The notes under the pieces were generated by a model. It had not been told where the DNA came from and ran no database searches. It saw only the letters and a list, made by a program, of their open reading frames with translations. A stretch of 22,862 nt of DNA from Nitrospirota bacterium (GTDB lineage: Bacteria; Nitrospirota; UBA9217), in assembly GCA_027456925.1 (NCBI GenBank), contig DAIDTZ010000202.1, positions 1-22,862 on the forward strand, given 5' to 3'. A program made the position numbers and the translations under genes. Of the stretch, positions 7,747 to 14,331 are shown in pieces (positions within the stretch are counted from its first letter, which is position 1; every line of letters begins with the position of its first letter).

Positions 7747-8532
7747 CTATTTCATCTCGATTCGCTTCGGCCAGGAGTATATGTTCATCCGGTCTCCCCG
7801 TGCAAAACCGACCAGCGTGATCCCCATGTCCTCTGCATAGCTGACGGCCATGCAGGACGGCGCAGCGCGGCTGATGACGATCGGGAAGCGGTTTCTGCCT
7901 GCCTTGGTCATGATCTCGGACGTCACTCGTCCGCTGGTGAACAGAATCTTGTTCTCCAGCGGAACGGACTTCAGAAACGCCTTGCCGATGAGTTTGTCCA
8001 CGGCATTGTGCCTGCCGATGTCTTCGGAAAAAAACAGGATCTCTTTCCCGTCGGAGAGCGCGGCGCTGTGTACGCCTCCGGTCTCAAGATAGAGCTTCGA
8101 AATGGTTCGGAACTCGGCAAGCTGGCGCCTGATGTCGCCGAGGCGCATGAGCTGTCCTCGCGCCTCAATTCTGCGGTCAGCCGGCATGCGGTAGCTCGTG
8201 AAGGTTACGCCCTTGCCGCAGCCCGAGGAGATGGTGCGTTTCTCGAACAGTTTGGAAAAATCTGGCGGAAGATCGGATAGCTCGATGCGTACGGCTGCTT
8301 CCTTTTCGTCAAACTCCAGGTTCTCGATCGAAGACCGGTTGTGCAAAACACCCTCGGACAGAAGAAAACCGACGGTGAGCTCTTCGAGTTCCACCGGTGT
8401 ACACAGGAGCGTTACGAGCGGCTCATTGTTCAAGACAAGCCTGATCGGCAGTTCGGACGCGACTTCATCGATGACGCCCTCAATGCTGTCGCCGGCCACT
8501 TTCAGAATCAATGCGTCTCTTTTGGTTTCCAC
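7747..8532 (-). CDS. fdhD: FdhD, formate dehydrogenase accessory sulfurtransferase
   Basis: FdhD passes sulfur from a cysteine desulfurase to the Mo/W-bis-MGD cofactor of formate dehydrogenase, in the cytosol. Seen: LPIRLVLNNEPLVTLLCTPVELEEL at the N-terminus, TVGFLLSEGV, the cysteine loop ISSGCGKG (Cys 105), ETGGVHSAAL, EDIGRHNAVDKLIG and TSGRVTSEI. Only one cysteine of the two-Cys loop known in E. coli FdhD is present. Start is GTG at 8532 (261 residues); the frame is open to a TTG at 8592, but that codon lies inside a terminator hairpin and its added residues do not fit the family. A sigma70-like promoter ends six bases before the GTG, suggesting a leaderless message. No formate dehydrogenase gene is in the window. 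Confidence 0.92.
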   Translation of the reverse strand: METKRDALILKVAGDSIEGVIDEVASELPIRLVLNNEPLVTLLCTPVELEELTVGFLLSEGVLHNRSSIENLEFDEKEAAVRIELSDLPPDFSKLFEKRTISSGCGKGVTFTSYRMPADRRIEARGQLMRLGDIRRQLAEFRTISKLYLETGGVHSAALSDGKEILFFSEDIGRHNAVDKLIGKAFLKSVPLENKILFTSGRVTSEIMTKAGRNRFPIVISRAAPSCMAVSYAEDMGITLVGFARGDRMNIYSWPKRIEMK

Positions 8533-8538
8533 AAAAGG

Positions 8539-8568
8539 AATATAACATAATCGGAGGGAAAGGGGCAA
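8539..8568 (-). promoter_or_regulatory. Promoter of fdhD, close to the start codon
   Basis: Minus strand: -35 TTGCCC (8563-8568), 18-base spacer, -10 TATATT (8539-8544), then six bases to the GTG. If used, transcription starts at the initiation codon. Weaker than the rfaE2 case because the -35 matches only four of six. Confidence 0.4.
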
Positions 8569-8590
8569 GAGGAAGCGGAATTTTCGCGAC

Positions 8591-8622
8591 AAAAAAGCCC
8601 CTGATCGATGATCAGGGGCTTT
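8591..8622 (-). terminator. Rho-independent terminator after the barrel-like protein gene
   Basis: AAAGCCCCTGATC (8594-8606) pairs perfectly over 13 bases with 8610-8622 around a three-base loop. On the minus strand it is followed by a T-run (complement of 8591-8596). It lies 25 bases beyond the stop codon at 8647 and insulates fdhD from that gene. Confidence 0.9.
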
Positions 8623-8646
8623 AGCTGGCTGCGGAGACGTCGTTTT

Positions 8647-9408
8647 CTAGAAATGTATGTTCAGCCTGAGAGAATAGGCATTGACCTTTGCGAAATCGGC
8701 TTCAGCAACGAGGTTCATGAGCGGAAAGAAGGTGATTTTGGCGCCGACAAAACTCTTGGTTTGGGAGATGTCTTCTTTTTTAAGGCCGGCGCCTGCAGGC
8801 AGCGCGGCCGCCGCAAGGCCCTTCGGCGTGCTGGTGATCCAAACTTCTCCGACACCGGCGTAGGGGGTAAAAATCAGGAAACCCTTGCTGATCGAAAGAT
8901 CAAGCGACTTGGTTTCCATATCGAGTTCATTGATGCCTGATAATTTGGTGTAGGTGCCGCGGATTGCGACGGCCGGCATGACGACGCCGCCCTTCAGGAT
9001 GGCATATTTGATTTCGCCGCCCATGAGTTTGATATCGGTGTTCGGCACCTCGGAGTATATGAAGCCCAAATCGATGGGAACCACCGGGAGCCCCACCTGG
9101 ATATGCAGTTTGGGAAGAGGGAGATAGTCCGGAAGCGCGGACCCTTGGGCAGCCAGTTTCCAGAAGGGGTCGTCTTTCTTGATCTTTACCGCGGTCACCT
9201 CAACGCCGGCATCAAGGCCCGGGAGCAGTCCCCCGAGAGGCTCGGCAGGCGCGAGAGGAACGTAGCTGATGGCCAGCCCGAGCTCGGTGCTGAGGCTTTT
9301 AAACATGTCTTGTGAATAACCGGTAGTTGGGAAAACGATGGTCGTCTTTGCCATTGCCGGAACTGCGAAAAGAACTACGATCAGTAATGCCAATACGATT
9401 TTTTTCAT
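8647..9408 (-). CDS. Signal-peptide protein, probable outer-membrane beta-barrel, function unknown
   Basis: 253 residues starting MKKIVLALLIVVLFAVPAMA, a clear Sec signal peptide with cleavage likely after AMA. The mature part alternates hydrophobic and polar residues in strand-like stretches (LHIQVGLPVVPIDLGFIYSE, IKYAILKGGVVMPAVAIRG, LDLSISKGFLIFTPYAGVGE) and ends SLRLNIHF with a terminal Phe, as in outer-membrane barrels. The general look is of the barrel families annotated as DUFs; I cannot name one safely. Start at 9408 is chosen because AGGAGG (complement of 9415-9420) lies six bases upstream; the ATG at 9414 abuts it. It is transcribed divergently from nikR and shares its 190-bp control region, so nickel-linked regulation is possible but unproven. 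Confidence 0.75.
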   Translation of the reverse strand: MKKIVLALLIVVLFAVPAMAKTTIVFPTTGYSQDMFKSLSTELGLAISYVPLAPAEPLGGLLPGLDAGVEVTAVKIKKDDPFWKLAAQGSALPDYLPLPKLHIQVGLPVVPIDLGFIYSEVPNTDIKLMGGEIKYAILKGGVVMPAVAIRGTYTKLSGINELDMETKSLDLSISKGFLIFTPYAGVGEVWITSTPKGLAAAALPAGAGLKKEDISQTKSFVGAKITFFPLMNLVAEADFAKVNAYSLRLNIHF

Positions 9409-9484
9409 GTACATCCTCCTTGCCTGTCGTAAAGTGAAATCAGATGTTCGCGCAGATGCTTTGCCAAATGCATGTATCGTGGCT

Positions 9485-9513
9485 ACCCTATCAAACAGCC
9501 GGGATTTTGTCAA
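9485..9513 (-). promoter_or_regulatory. Promoter of the barrel-like protein gene
   Basis: Minus strand: consensus -35 TTGACA (9508-9513), 17-base spacer, -10 TAGGGT (9485-9490), giving a leader of roughly 70 bases. The -10 is poor, the -35 perfect. Confidence 0.45.
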
Positions 9514-9541
9514 GATTATTGTTATTATACGGAAATTGCCC

Positions 9542-9571
9542 TTGACAGGGGAGGCGCGACTGTGTTACTTT
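9542..9571 (+). promoter_or_regulatory. Promoter of the nikR operon
   Basis: Consensus -35 TTGACA (9542-9547), 18-base spacer, -10 TACTTT (9566-9571), with the nikR start codon about 20 bases after the expected transcription start. The -10 box is overlapped by the NikR operator. Confidence 0.55.
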
Positions 9572-9588
9572 TTTTTTAAATGTAGCAC
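9562..9588 (+). promoter_or_regulatory. NikR operator (nickel box)
   Basis: Inverted repeat GTGTTAC (9562-9568), 13 bases, GTAGCAC (9582-9588); one base differs from perfect symmetry. The form GTGTTAC-N13-GTAACAC is, as I recall, the NikR site predicted in deltaproteobacterial-type genomes. It covers the -10 box and transcription start of nikR, so nickel-loaded NikR should repress its own operon. Confidence 0.75.
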
Positions 9589-9597
9589 GGAGGAGAA

Positions 9598-10017
9598 ATG
9601 GCCGGCATCACCCGCTTCGGCGTTTCCATCGACAGCCAACTCATAAAAAAATTTGATGCGCTCATCGGACGGAAAGGGTATACTAGCCGTTCCGAGGCCA
9701 TCCGAGACATGATCCGCGACAGCCTCGTTGAGCAGGAGTGGGCGTTCGACGACCGGGAGACCGTTGGTACGATCACGATCGTCTATAACCACCATACCAG
9801 AGAGTTGGAGCGCGTACTTACGGACATGCAGCACCGCTCGTTCCACCACATCGTGTCCACGCTTCACGTGCATCTGGACGCTCACAACTGCCTTGAGGCG
9901 CTGGTGGTAAAAGGAAAGAGCCGGGAGATCAAGAAAATCGCCGACCGGCTGATCGGAGCCCGGGGCGTAAAACACGGCAAACTTACCATGACGACGACAG
10001 GAAAAGAACTGGCATAG
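9598..10017 (+). CDS. nikR: NikR, nickel-responsive transcriptional regulator
   Basis: Ribbon-helix-helix repressor that binds DNA when loaded with nickel and shuts off nickel uptake. 139 residues. N-terminal RHH domain at 3-45 (ITRFGVSIDSQLIKKFDAL, SRSEAIRDMIRD); C-terminal ACT-like metal domain from about 55. The four high-affinity nickel ligands match E. coli NikR with a shift of three: H79, H90, H92 and C98 in HRSFHHIVSTLHVHLDAHNC. GGAGGAG (9589-9595) gives the start. It is the first gene of the nickel operon and has its own operator 10 bases upstream of the ATG, consistent with autoregulation. Nothing appears missing. Confidence 0.97.
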   Translation: MAGITRFGVSIDSQLIKKFDALIGRKGYTSRSEAIRDMIRDSLVEQEWAFDDRETVGTITIVYNHHTRELERVLTDMQHRSFHHIVSTLHVHLDAHNCLEALVVKGKSREIKKIADRLIGARGVKHGKLTMTTTGKELA

Positions 10018-10073
10018 TCCGGGATAAGAAGGTCATCGACTTTAAAAAGCGGATAAAGGACAGGAGATCGTGT

Positions 10074-10844
10074 ATGCGTAATGGTATTGCAGCATGTGTT
10101 TTCGGCATTCTTTTACTGGCGCCGACTTCGGTGTGGGCCGTCCACCCTTTTCAGGTTGAAAATACTGATACCCAGGGGGCTGGAAACTTTTTGTTCGAAC
10201 TGAACGGCGACTATTCGAGATTGAGAACCGCCGGCATGAAGACAACGGATTTGAGCGGAGTTATGACCGCGGGAACCAGCGACAATACGGACGTATCTCT
10301 TGAAGTGCCGTATCTGCTCCTGGATCCGAGCCCGGTCACGGGAAAATATGAAAATGGGGTTGGAGATGTTCTCCTGAAGCTTAAATACCGGACTTATGAA
10401 AACGAAGTGAAGCAGTCCGCGGGGTTCCAACTCTATTCCAGCCTGCCCACGGGCGACGTGGAGAAGGGACTCGGGACCCATAAAGTGCTTACGGGTCTTC
10501 AGGTCATGGACCAGCAGGAATGCCACGGCAACATCCTCCACGTAAGTGCGGGCTACGAAGTCCTGGGCGGACATTTTTCCGCTAATTATGCTTTCCGGTA
10601 CGGCCTTGCCTTGGAACACAAACTTACGGAGTCATTCCGCCTTTTGACGGAGTTGGCCGGAGAAATCCGGAAATCGTCGGACAGCTTGGGAGAACCGAAG
10701 TTGTATAGCAATCCGGTCACGTTCATGGCAGGATTCAAGTACGATCTTTCCAGGTCCTGGTATGCGGACCTCGCTTTGCGCGCGGGGCTGAACAAAGATG
10801 CCGAAGATTACACCACGCTGGCGGGAACGGCGTGGCGGTTCTAA
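10074..10844 (+). CDS. Outer-membrane beta-barrel protein in the nickel operon, candidate nickel porin
   Basis: 256 residues. Signal peptide MRNGIAACVFGILLLAPTSVWA, then a mature protein of amphipathic strands (FLFELNGDYSRL, VSLEVPYLLL, VGDVLLKLKYRTY, SAGFQLYSSLPTGD, HVSAGYEVL) ending GTAWRF; the terminal Phe and the 'SLPTGD' turn are typical of small outer-membrane channel families. AGGAG (10062-10066) supports the ATG at 10074. It lies 56 bases after nikR and 40 before nikM on the same strand, so it is almost certainly co-transcribed under NikR control. I infer that it lets nickel, or a nickel complex, cross the outer membrane. This role rests on context only; the family itself is not substrate specific. 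Confidence 0.8.
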   Translation: MRNGIAACVFGILLLAPTSVWAVHPFQVENTDTQGAGNFLFELNGDYSRLRTAGMKTTDLSGVMTAGTSDNTDVSLEVPYLLLDPSPVTGKYENGVGDVLLKLKYRTYENEVKQSAGFQLYSSLPTGDVEKGLGTHKVLTGLQVMDQQECHGNILHVSAGYEVLGGHFSANYAFRYGLALEHKLTESFRLLTELAGEIRKSSDSLGEPKLYSNPVTFMAGFKYDLSRSWYADLALRAGLNKDAEDYTTLAGTAWRF

Positions 10845-10884
10845 ACCGCAGCAGCAAATAAGAACGATTTCCCGGAGAGGCTCC

Positions 10885-11553
10885 ATGCATATCCCCGACG
10901 GCTATCTTGGCCCCGCCACCTACGCTGCGATGTACGCCGTCACCATCCCGTTCTGGGCCGTTGCTTCCTGGAAACTGAACAGGACTCTCAAGGCGAAACA
11001 GGCGCCCTATCTCGCCATAGGCGCGGCATTTGCGTTCGTGATCATGATGTTCAACATTCCGATCATCGGGGGAACGACCGGCCATGCGACCGGAGCTACG
11101 CTTATCGCAATCCTGCTCGGCCCCTGGGCGGCGGTGATCGCCGTTTCTGCAGCGATCATCATCCAGGCGCTGCTCTTCGGCGACGGCGGCATTACCGCGA
11201 TCGGCGCGAACTGCTTCAACATGGCCGTCGTCGGAGCTTTGGTAGGTTACGGTGTGTATCGACTCATCGCCGCGCGGTCGGGGGTTGCGAGCCGCAGGCG
11301 GGTTGCGGCCGGAGCGATCGCCGCTTACGTAAGTTTGAATGTCTCCGCGCTTCTCACGGGCATTGAACTCGGCCTCCAGCCAATGCTCGAACGGTCAGCC
11401 TCCGGGCAGCCGTTGTACGCTCCTTACCCGCTCTCTGTTGCGGTCCCGGCGCTGGCGCTTGAGCATCTGCTGCTGTTCGGGATCGTTGAAGCCGCAATCA
11501 CGGCGCTCGTTATACGGTATATTCAAAAAAATGATCCCGACATGCTTGGGTGA
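10885..11553 (+). CDS. nikM: NikM, substrate-binding membrane subunit of the nickel ECF transporter
   Basis: S-component (CbiM/NikM family) that binds Ni(II) in the membrane and presents it to the NikQO energy module. 222 residues and about six or seven membrane segments. It starts MHIPDGYLGP, the NikM form (cobalt CbiM normally reads MHIMEGFL). Ligand residues known from NikM structures are in place: His2 in the N-terminal loop and His67 in GTTGHATG. Conserved SAAIIIQALLFGDGGITAIGANCFNM follows. The start at 10885 is forced by biology, because the N-terminal Met-His is itself the metal site, and GGAGAGG lies four bases upstream. NikN is a separate gene here, not fused. Confidence 0.95.
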   Translation: MHIPDGYLGPATYAAMYAVTIPFWAVASWKLNRTLKAKQAPYLAIGAAFAFVIMMFNIPIIGGTTGHATGATLIAILLGPWAAVIAVSAAIIIQALLFGDGGITAIGANCFNMAVVGALVGYGVYRLIAARSGVASRRRVAAGAIAAYVSLNVSALLTGIELGLQPMLERSASGQPLYAPYPLSVAVPALALEHLLLFGIVEAAITALVIRYIQKNDPDMLG

Positions 11554-11565
11554 TGAAGCGCGGAA

Positions 11566-11630
11566 TGAGAATTCGAAATTCGCAATGAGGAATTACGAAT
11601 CGAAGTCGGAAAATAAAATAATGCGGAATG
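11566..11630. repeat. Low-complexity GCGGAATG/ATTCGAAATTCG repeat between nikM and nikN
   Basis: GCGGAATGAGAATTCGAAATTC, then CGCAATGAGGAATTACG, and later ATGCGGAATGAG: repeated copies of the same words found at 1410-1500 and 2833-2860. It fills the nikM-nikN gap and supplies the first in-frame ATG codons of nikN. Confidence 0.4.
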
Positions 11631-12013
11631 AGAACAGGGACAGAAAAAAAAATTTGACTGTACGAAAGCTCTGGATCGGCGTCGGGATCCTGGCCCTCCT
11701 TTCTCCCCTCGGGATCATCATCCCGAACTATCTGGGCGCCGGGGGCGCCTGGGGTGAGTGGACGCTGGAACAGATAACAAAGATTTCTGGTTTTGCTCCC
11801 GAAGGCATGAAGCGTATGGCTGATACCTGGAAGGCGCCGATGACGAATTATGCGGTTCCCGGACAGGCAGCGGGGCCCGTGCACAGCAGCCTTGGATATA
11901 TTGTGGCTGCCATCATCGGCATCTCGGCAACTGCGGGGCTGATGTACCTCCTTACCAGGCTGCTCGTACGAAAAGACGGTTCTTCAAAACATAATCAACA
12001 GGCGCGCCGGTGA
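11621..12013 (+). CDS. nikN: NikN-like small membrane subunit of the nickel transporter
   Basis: Accessory membrane protein of NikMNQO transporters. About 130 residues: a first membrane segment (LWIGVGILALLSPLGIIIPNY), then the extracytoplasmic stretch GAGGAWGEWTLEQITKISGFAPEGMKRMADTWKAPMTNYA characteristic of NikN/PDGLE-like partners, then a second segment (LGYIVAAIIGISATAGLMYLL) and a basic tail. The start is uncertain. ATG 11621 and ATG 11585 both lie in a low-complexity repeat, no good Shine-Dalgarno precedes either, and TTG 11654 just before the conserved part is possible; I picked 11621. It sits between nikM and nikQ, six bases before the latter. The charged N-terminal residues probably come from the repeat. 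Confidence 0.8.
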   Translation: MRNENRDRKKNLTVRKLWIGVGILALLSPLGIIIPNYLGAGGAWGEWTLEQITKISGFAPEGMKRMADTWKAPMTNYAVPGQAAGPVHSSLGYIVAAIIGISATAGLMYLLTRLLVRKDGSSKHNQQARR

Positions 12014-12019
12014 CCGAAC

Positions 12020-12895
12020 GTGGCAAGCACGACATTCCTTGATAAAACACTCCTGGCAATTGCGCGCATTACTGAGCAATCCCTGTTTTCGGAGACATAT
12101 GCGGACCGGCGCGGGTTTTTGCAAGCCCTCGACATCAGGTTCCAACTTGCAACCTTCCTGTTCATCCTGGTGCTCATCAGTTTTCTGCATACTCCTCGGT
12201 CCTTATGGCTGGTCTACGGGGCGAGCGTTCTCCTTGCCGTCTTTTCCCGAATACCGCTCCGGTTCTTTCTGATGCGGGTATGGTTGTTCGTCCCGATCTT
12301 CACGGCGGCTATCATTCTGCCGGCCATCCTGAATGTCGTGACTCCGGGAGACAATCTGTGGGTGCTGGTGAAGTTCTCCCATCCCGTTACCTGGGGGCCC
12401 TACCGCATTCCCGCGGAAATCGCCGTTACGCAACAGGGACTCCGGGCAGGGGTGGTGTTCGTGTCGCGCGTCGCCGCATCGGTCTCCTTTGCCGTTCTGT
12501 TCACCATGACGCGCCGGTGGTCCGACATTTTCGCGGGACTGCGCGGGCTTTTCGTTCCCCGGATCCTCGTCATGACCCTGAGCATGACCGAGCGGTACCT
12601 CTTTGTGTTCCTGCGGCTCATCCAGGACATGTCCCGGGCGCGGAAGAGCAGGACTATACGGCCTTTTTCCGCGTCGATCGAACGGAACTGGATCGCGTCA
12701 CGCATCGGTGTTACGTTCAGGAAGTCCGTTGAAATGAGCGAGGACGTGTACAAGGCCATGCTCTCCCGCGGTTTTCACGGGGAGTTCAGGTCCATCAACC
12801 GGTTCGACAGCCGTTTTGCAGATTACCTCTGGCTGGCGACCGTGCTGATCGCCGGCGGGATTCTCCTCGTGTCCGAAAGGGGGATGGTGCGGTGA
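12020..12895 (+). CDS. nikQ: NikQ, transmembrane coupling subunit of the nickel ECF transporter
   Basis: T-component (CbiQ family) that links the NikO ATPase to NikM. 291 residues with hydrophobic segments at about 37-60, 63-80, 88-115 and 150-170, and a cytoplasmic helical region. The coupling motif of the family is visible as KAMLSRGFHGEFRS near 245. A last membrane segment (YLWLATVLIAGGILLV) ends the protein. The start is GTG at 12020, six bases after nikN. Its stop overlaps the GTG start of nikO (GTGA), so the two are translationally coupled. Confidence 0.93.
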   Translation: MASTTFLDKTLLAIARITEQSLFSETYADRRGFLQALDIRFQLATFLFILVLISFLHTPRSLWLVYGASVLLAVFSRIPLRFFLMRVWLFVPIFTAAIILPAILNVVTPGDNLWVLVKFSHPVTWGPYRIPAEIAVTQQGLRAGVVFVSRVAASVSFAVLFTMTRRWSDIFAGLRGLFVPRILVMTLSMTERYLFVFLRLIQDMSRARKSRTIRPFSASIERNWIASRIGVTFRKSVEMSEDVYKAMLSRGFHGEFRSINRFDSRFADYLWLATVLIAGGILLVSERGMVR

Positions 12896-13989
12896 CAACC
12901 GTGTTTCGCCTCCAGAATGTCGTGTATTCCTACGCGTACGGGCCGCCGGTCCTGAACAACCTGACGCTCGATTTTTCCGCCGGAGAACGGACGGTGATTC
13001 TCGGCGCGAACGGGACCGGCAAGTCCACGCTGCTTTCGCTGCTTGACGGGCTCGTTTTCGCAAAAACAGGGGCCATCAGCGCCTTTGAAAAAACCTTGTC
13101 CGAAGAGGTCTTGCGTGACAACGACTTCTCCCGGGAATTCAGAAAAAAGGTTGCTTTCGTTTTTTCCAACCCCGACGTGCAGCTCTTTTCGTCCACCGTG
13201 TGGGACGAGATCGCCTTTGGCCCGCTCCAACTCGGTCTTTCACGCGCCGAGATCCGGGATGTAGTGGACCGGCAACTCGAATCGCTCCGGATCGCCGACC
13301 TTCGCGACCGCGCTCCCCATACCCTGTCGGACGGCCAGAAGAAAAAGGTGGCCATCGCGTCGAGTCTTGCCGCGGACCCCGAGGTGCTCCTGCTCGACGA
13401 ACCCACGAACGGGCTCGATCCCCGGACCCAGGTCTGGCTTATCGAACTCCTGCATGAGCTTCACCAGAAGGGCACGACGATCATTTCGGCGACCCATGAC
13501 CTGTCGATCGCCGGTGATATCGCGGAACGGGCAGTCGTTATCGCGGAAGATCATACCCTTGCGGCTGACGGCGCGTTTCAAGACGTCATTACAAATGATG
13601 AACTGCTGCTCAAAGTGAATTTGATCCATGAACACGCCCATTATCACGGCGATACGGCCCATGTGCACCGCCATGGCCACTACGGGCATGTTCATGCAAA
13701 TGGAGGCGCAATGCACGACAATCACAAGCACCACAGCCATTCCCATGACGATGAGCATGGGCAGGGAACTGAAGATTTGAGGAAATTACAGCTCCTGCTC
13801 GAACACTGGATCGAGCATGGCGACAGCCACATGGAAAATTACCGGGAATGGGCTGAGAAGGCAAGCGCGGCAGGAGAGGAAGAGATTGCGAAAGAGATCC
13901 ACATGGCCATTGATGACAACGAGTCCGTGAAAAGCCACTTGAAGAGAGCAAAGGCGATCCTCGCGGCGAAATTAGTGTTAAAAAGATAA
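12892..13989 (+). CDS. nikO: NikO, nickel transporter ATPase with His-rich segment and extra C-terminal domain
   Basis: ABC ATPase that drives NikMNQ. 365 residues, against roughly 250-280 for ordinary NikO/CbiO. Walker A GANGTGKST (38-46), signature LSDGQKKKV (145-153, a G-to-D variant of LSGGQ), Walker B VLLLDEP (165-171), switch His 202. The Q-loop reads VFSNPDVQLF: the usual Gln of FQNPD is Ser 92. After the ATPase comes a segment with 17 histidines between 246 and 289, then a Glu/Lys/Ala-rich helical domain (about 294-365) with LLEHWIEHGDSHMENYREWAEKA in its first half. The His-rich segment probably binds or stores nickel; the helical domain is seen beside metal genes in other bacteria, but I cannot give its function. 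Last gene of the operon. Confidence 0.93.
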   Translation: MTTVFRLQNVVYSYAYGPPVLNNLTLDFSAGERTVILGANGTGKSTLLSLLDGLVFAKTGAISAFEKTLSEEVLRDNDFSREFRKKVAFVFSNPDVQLFSSTVWDEIAFGPLQLGLSRAEIRDVVDRQLESLRIADLRDRAPHTLSDGQKKKVAIASSLAADPEVLLLDEPTNGLDPRTQVWLIELLHELHQKGTTIISATHDLSIAGDIAERAVVIAEDHTLAADGAFQDVITNDELLLKVNLIHEHAHYHGDTAHVHRHGHYGHVHANGGAMHDNHKHHSHSHDDEHGQGTEDLRKLQLLLEHWIEHGDSHMENYREWAEKASAAGEEEIAKEIHMAIDDNESVKSHLKRAKAILAAKLVLKR

Positions 13990-14031
13990 TGGTTTCTCTG
14001 GTAGTGCGGCAGGTACCAAGAACTAATTAAA

Positions 14032-14236
14032 GCTTGATTTTCGCGCAAAGGCGCAAAGACGCAAAGAAAGGCCGATAATTTGCACAAAAATCAGATATCG
14101 AAGATCATTGTGGATTGCTGTTCATTTTCATGCTAACCTTGTCAAAGATGGAATCGAGCGGGTCGTCAATGGCTTCCTCATTTTTGAAAAATCAGTACGG
14201 CTCAGGCTTTTCTTTGCGGCTTTGCGCGAGACAAGC
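14032..14236. repeat. 205-bp intergenic element with imperfect terminal inverted repeats
   Basis: The left arm (14032-14072) begins GCTTGATTTTCGCGCAAAG and continues with CGCAAAG words. The right arm (14203-14236) is its approximate reverse complement, beginning GCTTGTCTCGCGCAAAGC on the minus strand. The interior codes for nothing I can support. The CGCAAAG run is a common intergenic repeat word in many bacteria. It occupies most of the 342-bp gap 13990-14331; the remaining bases show only a possible TAAAAT -10 box at 14309. Confidence 0.65.
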
Positions 14237-14331
14237 CTGATCTGAGTAGTTACATAATAAAGTAAAAAACCATTACTCTTTTTTCTGTATGCTCTCGGTC
14301 CTTTGCGGTAAAATGTTGCGTGAGGTTATCT

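Noticed and set aside
8533..8592. N-terminal extension of FdhD to a TTG at 8592
   Set aside because: The TTG lies inside the terminator stem region and the added residues do not match the family; GTG 8532 fits.
14041..14067. Short tandem CGCAAAG units as a possible CRISPR or tandem array
   Set aside because: Only three imperfect units with no spacers; part of an inverted-repeat element.
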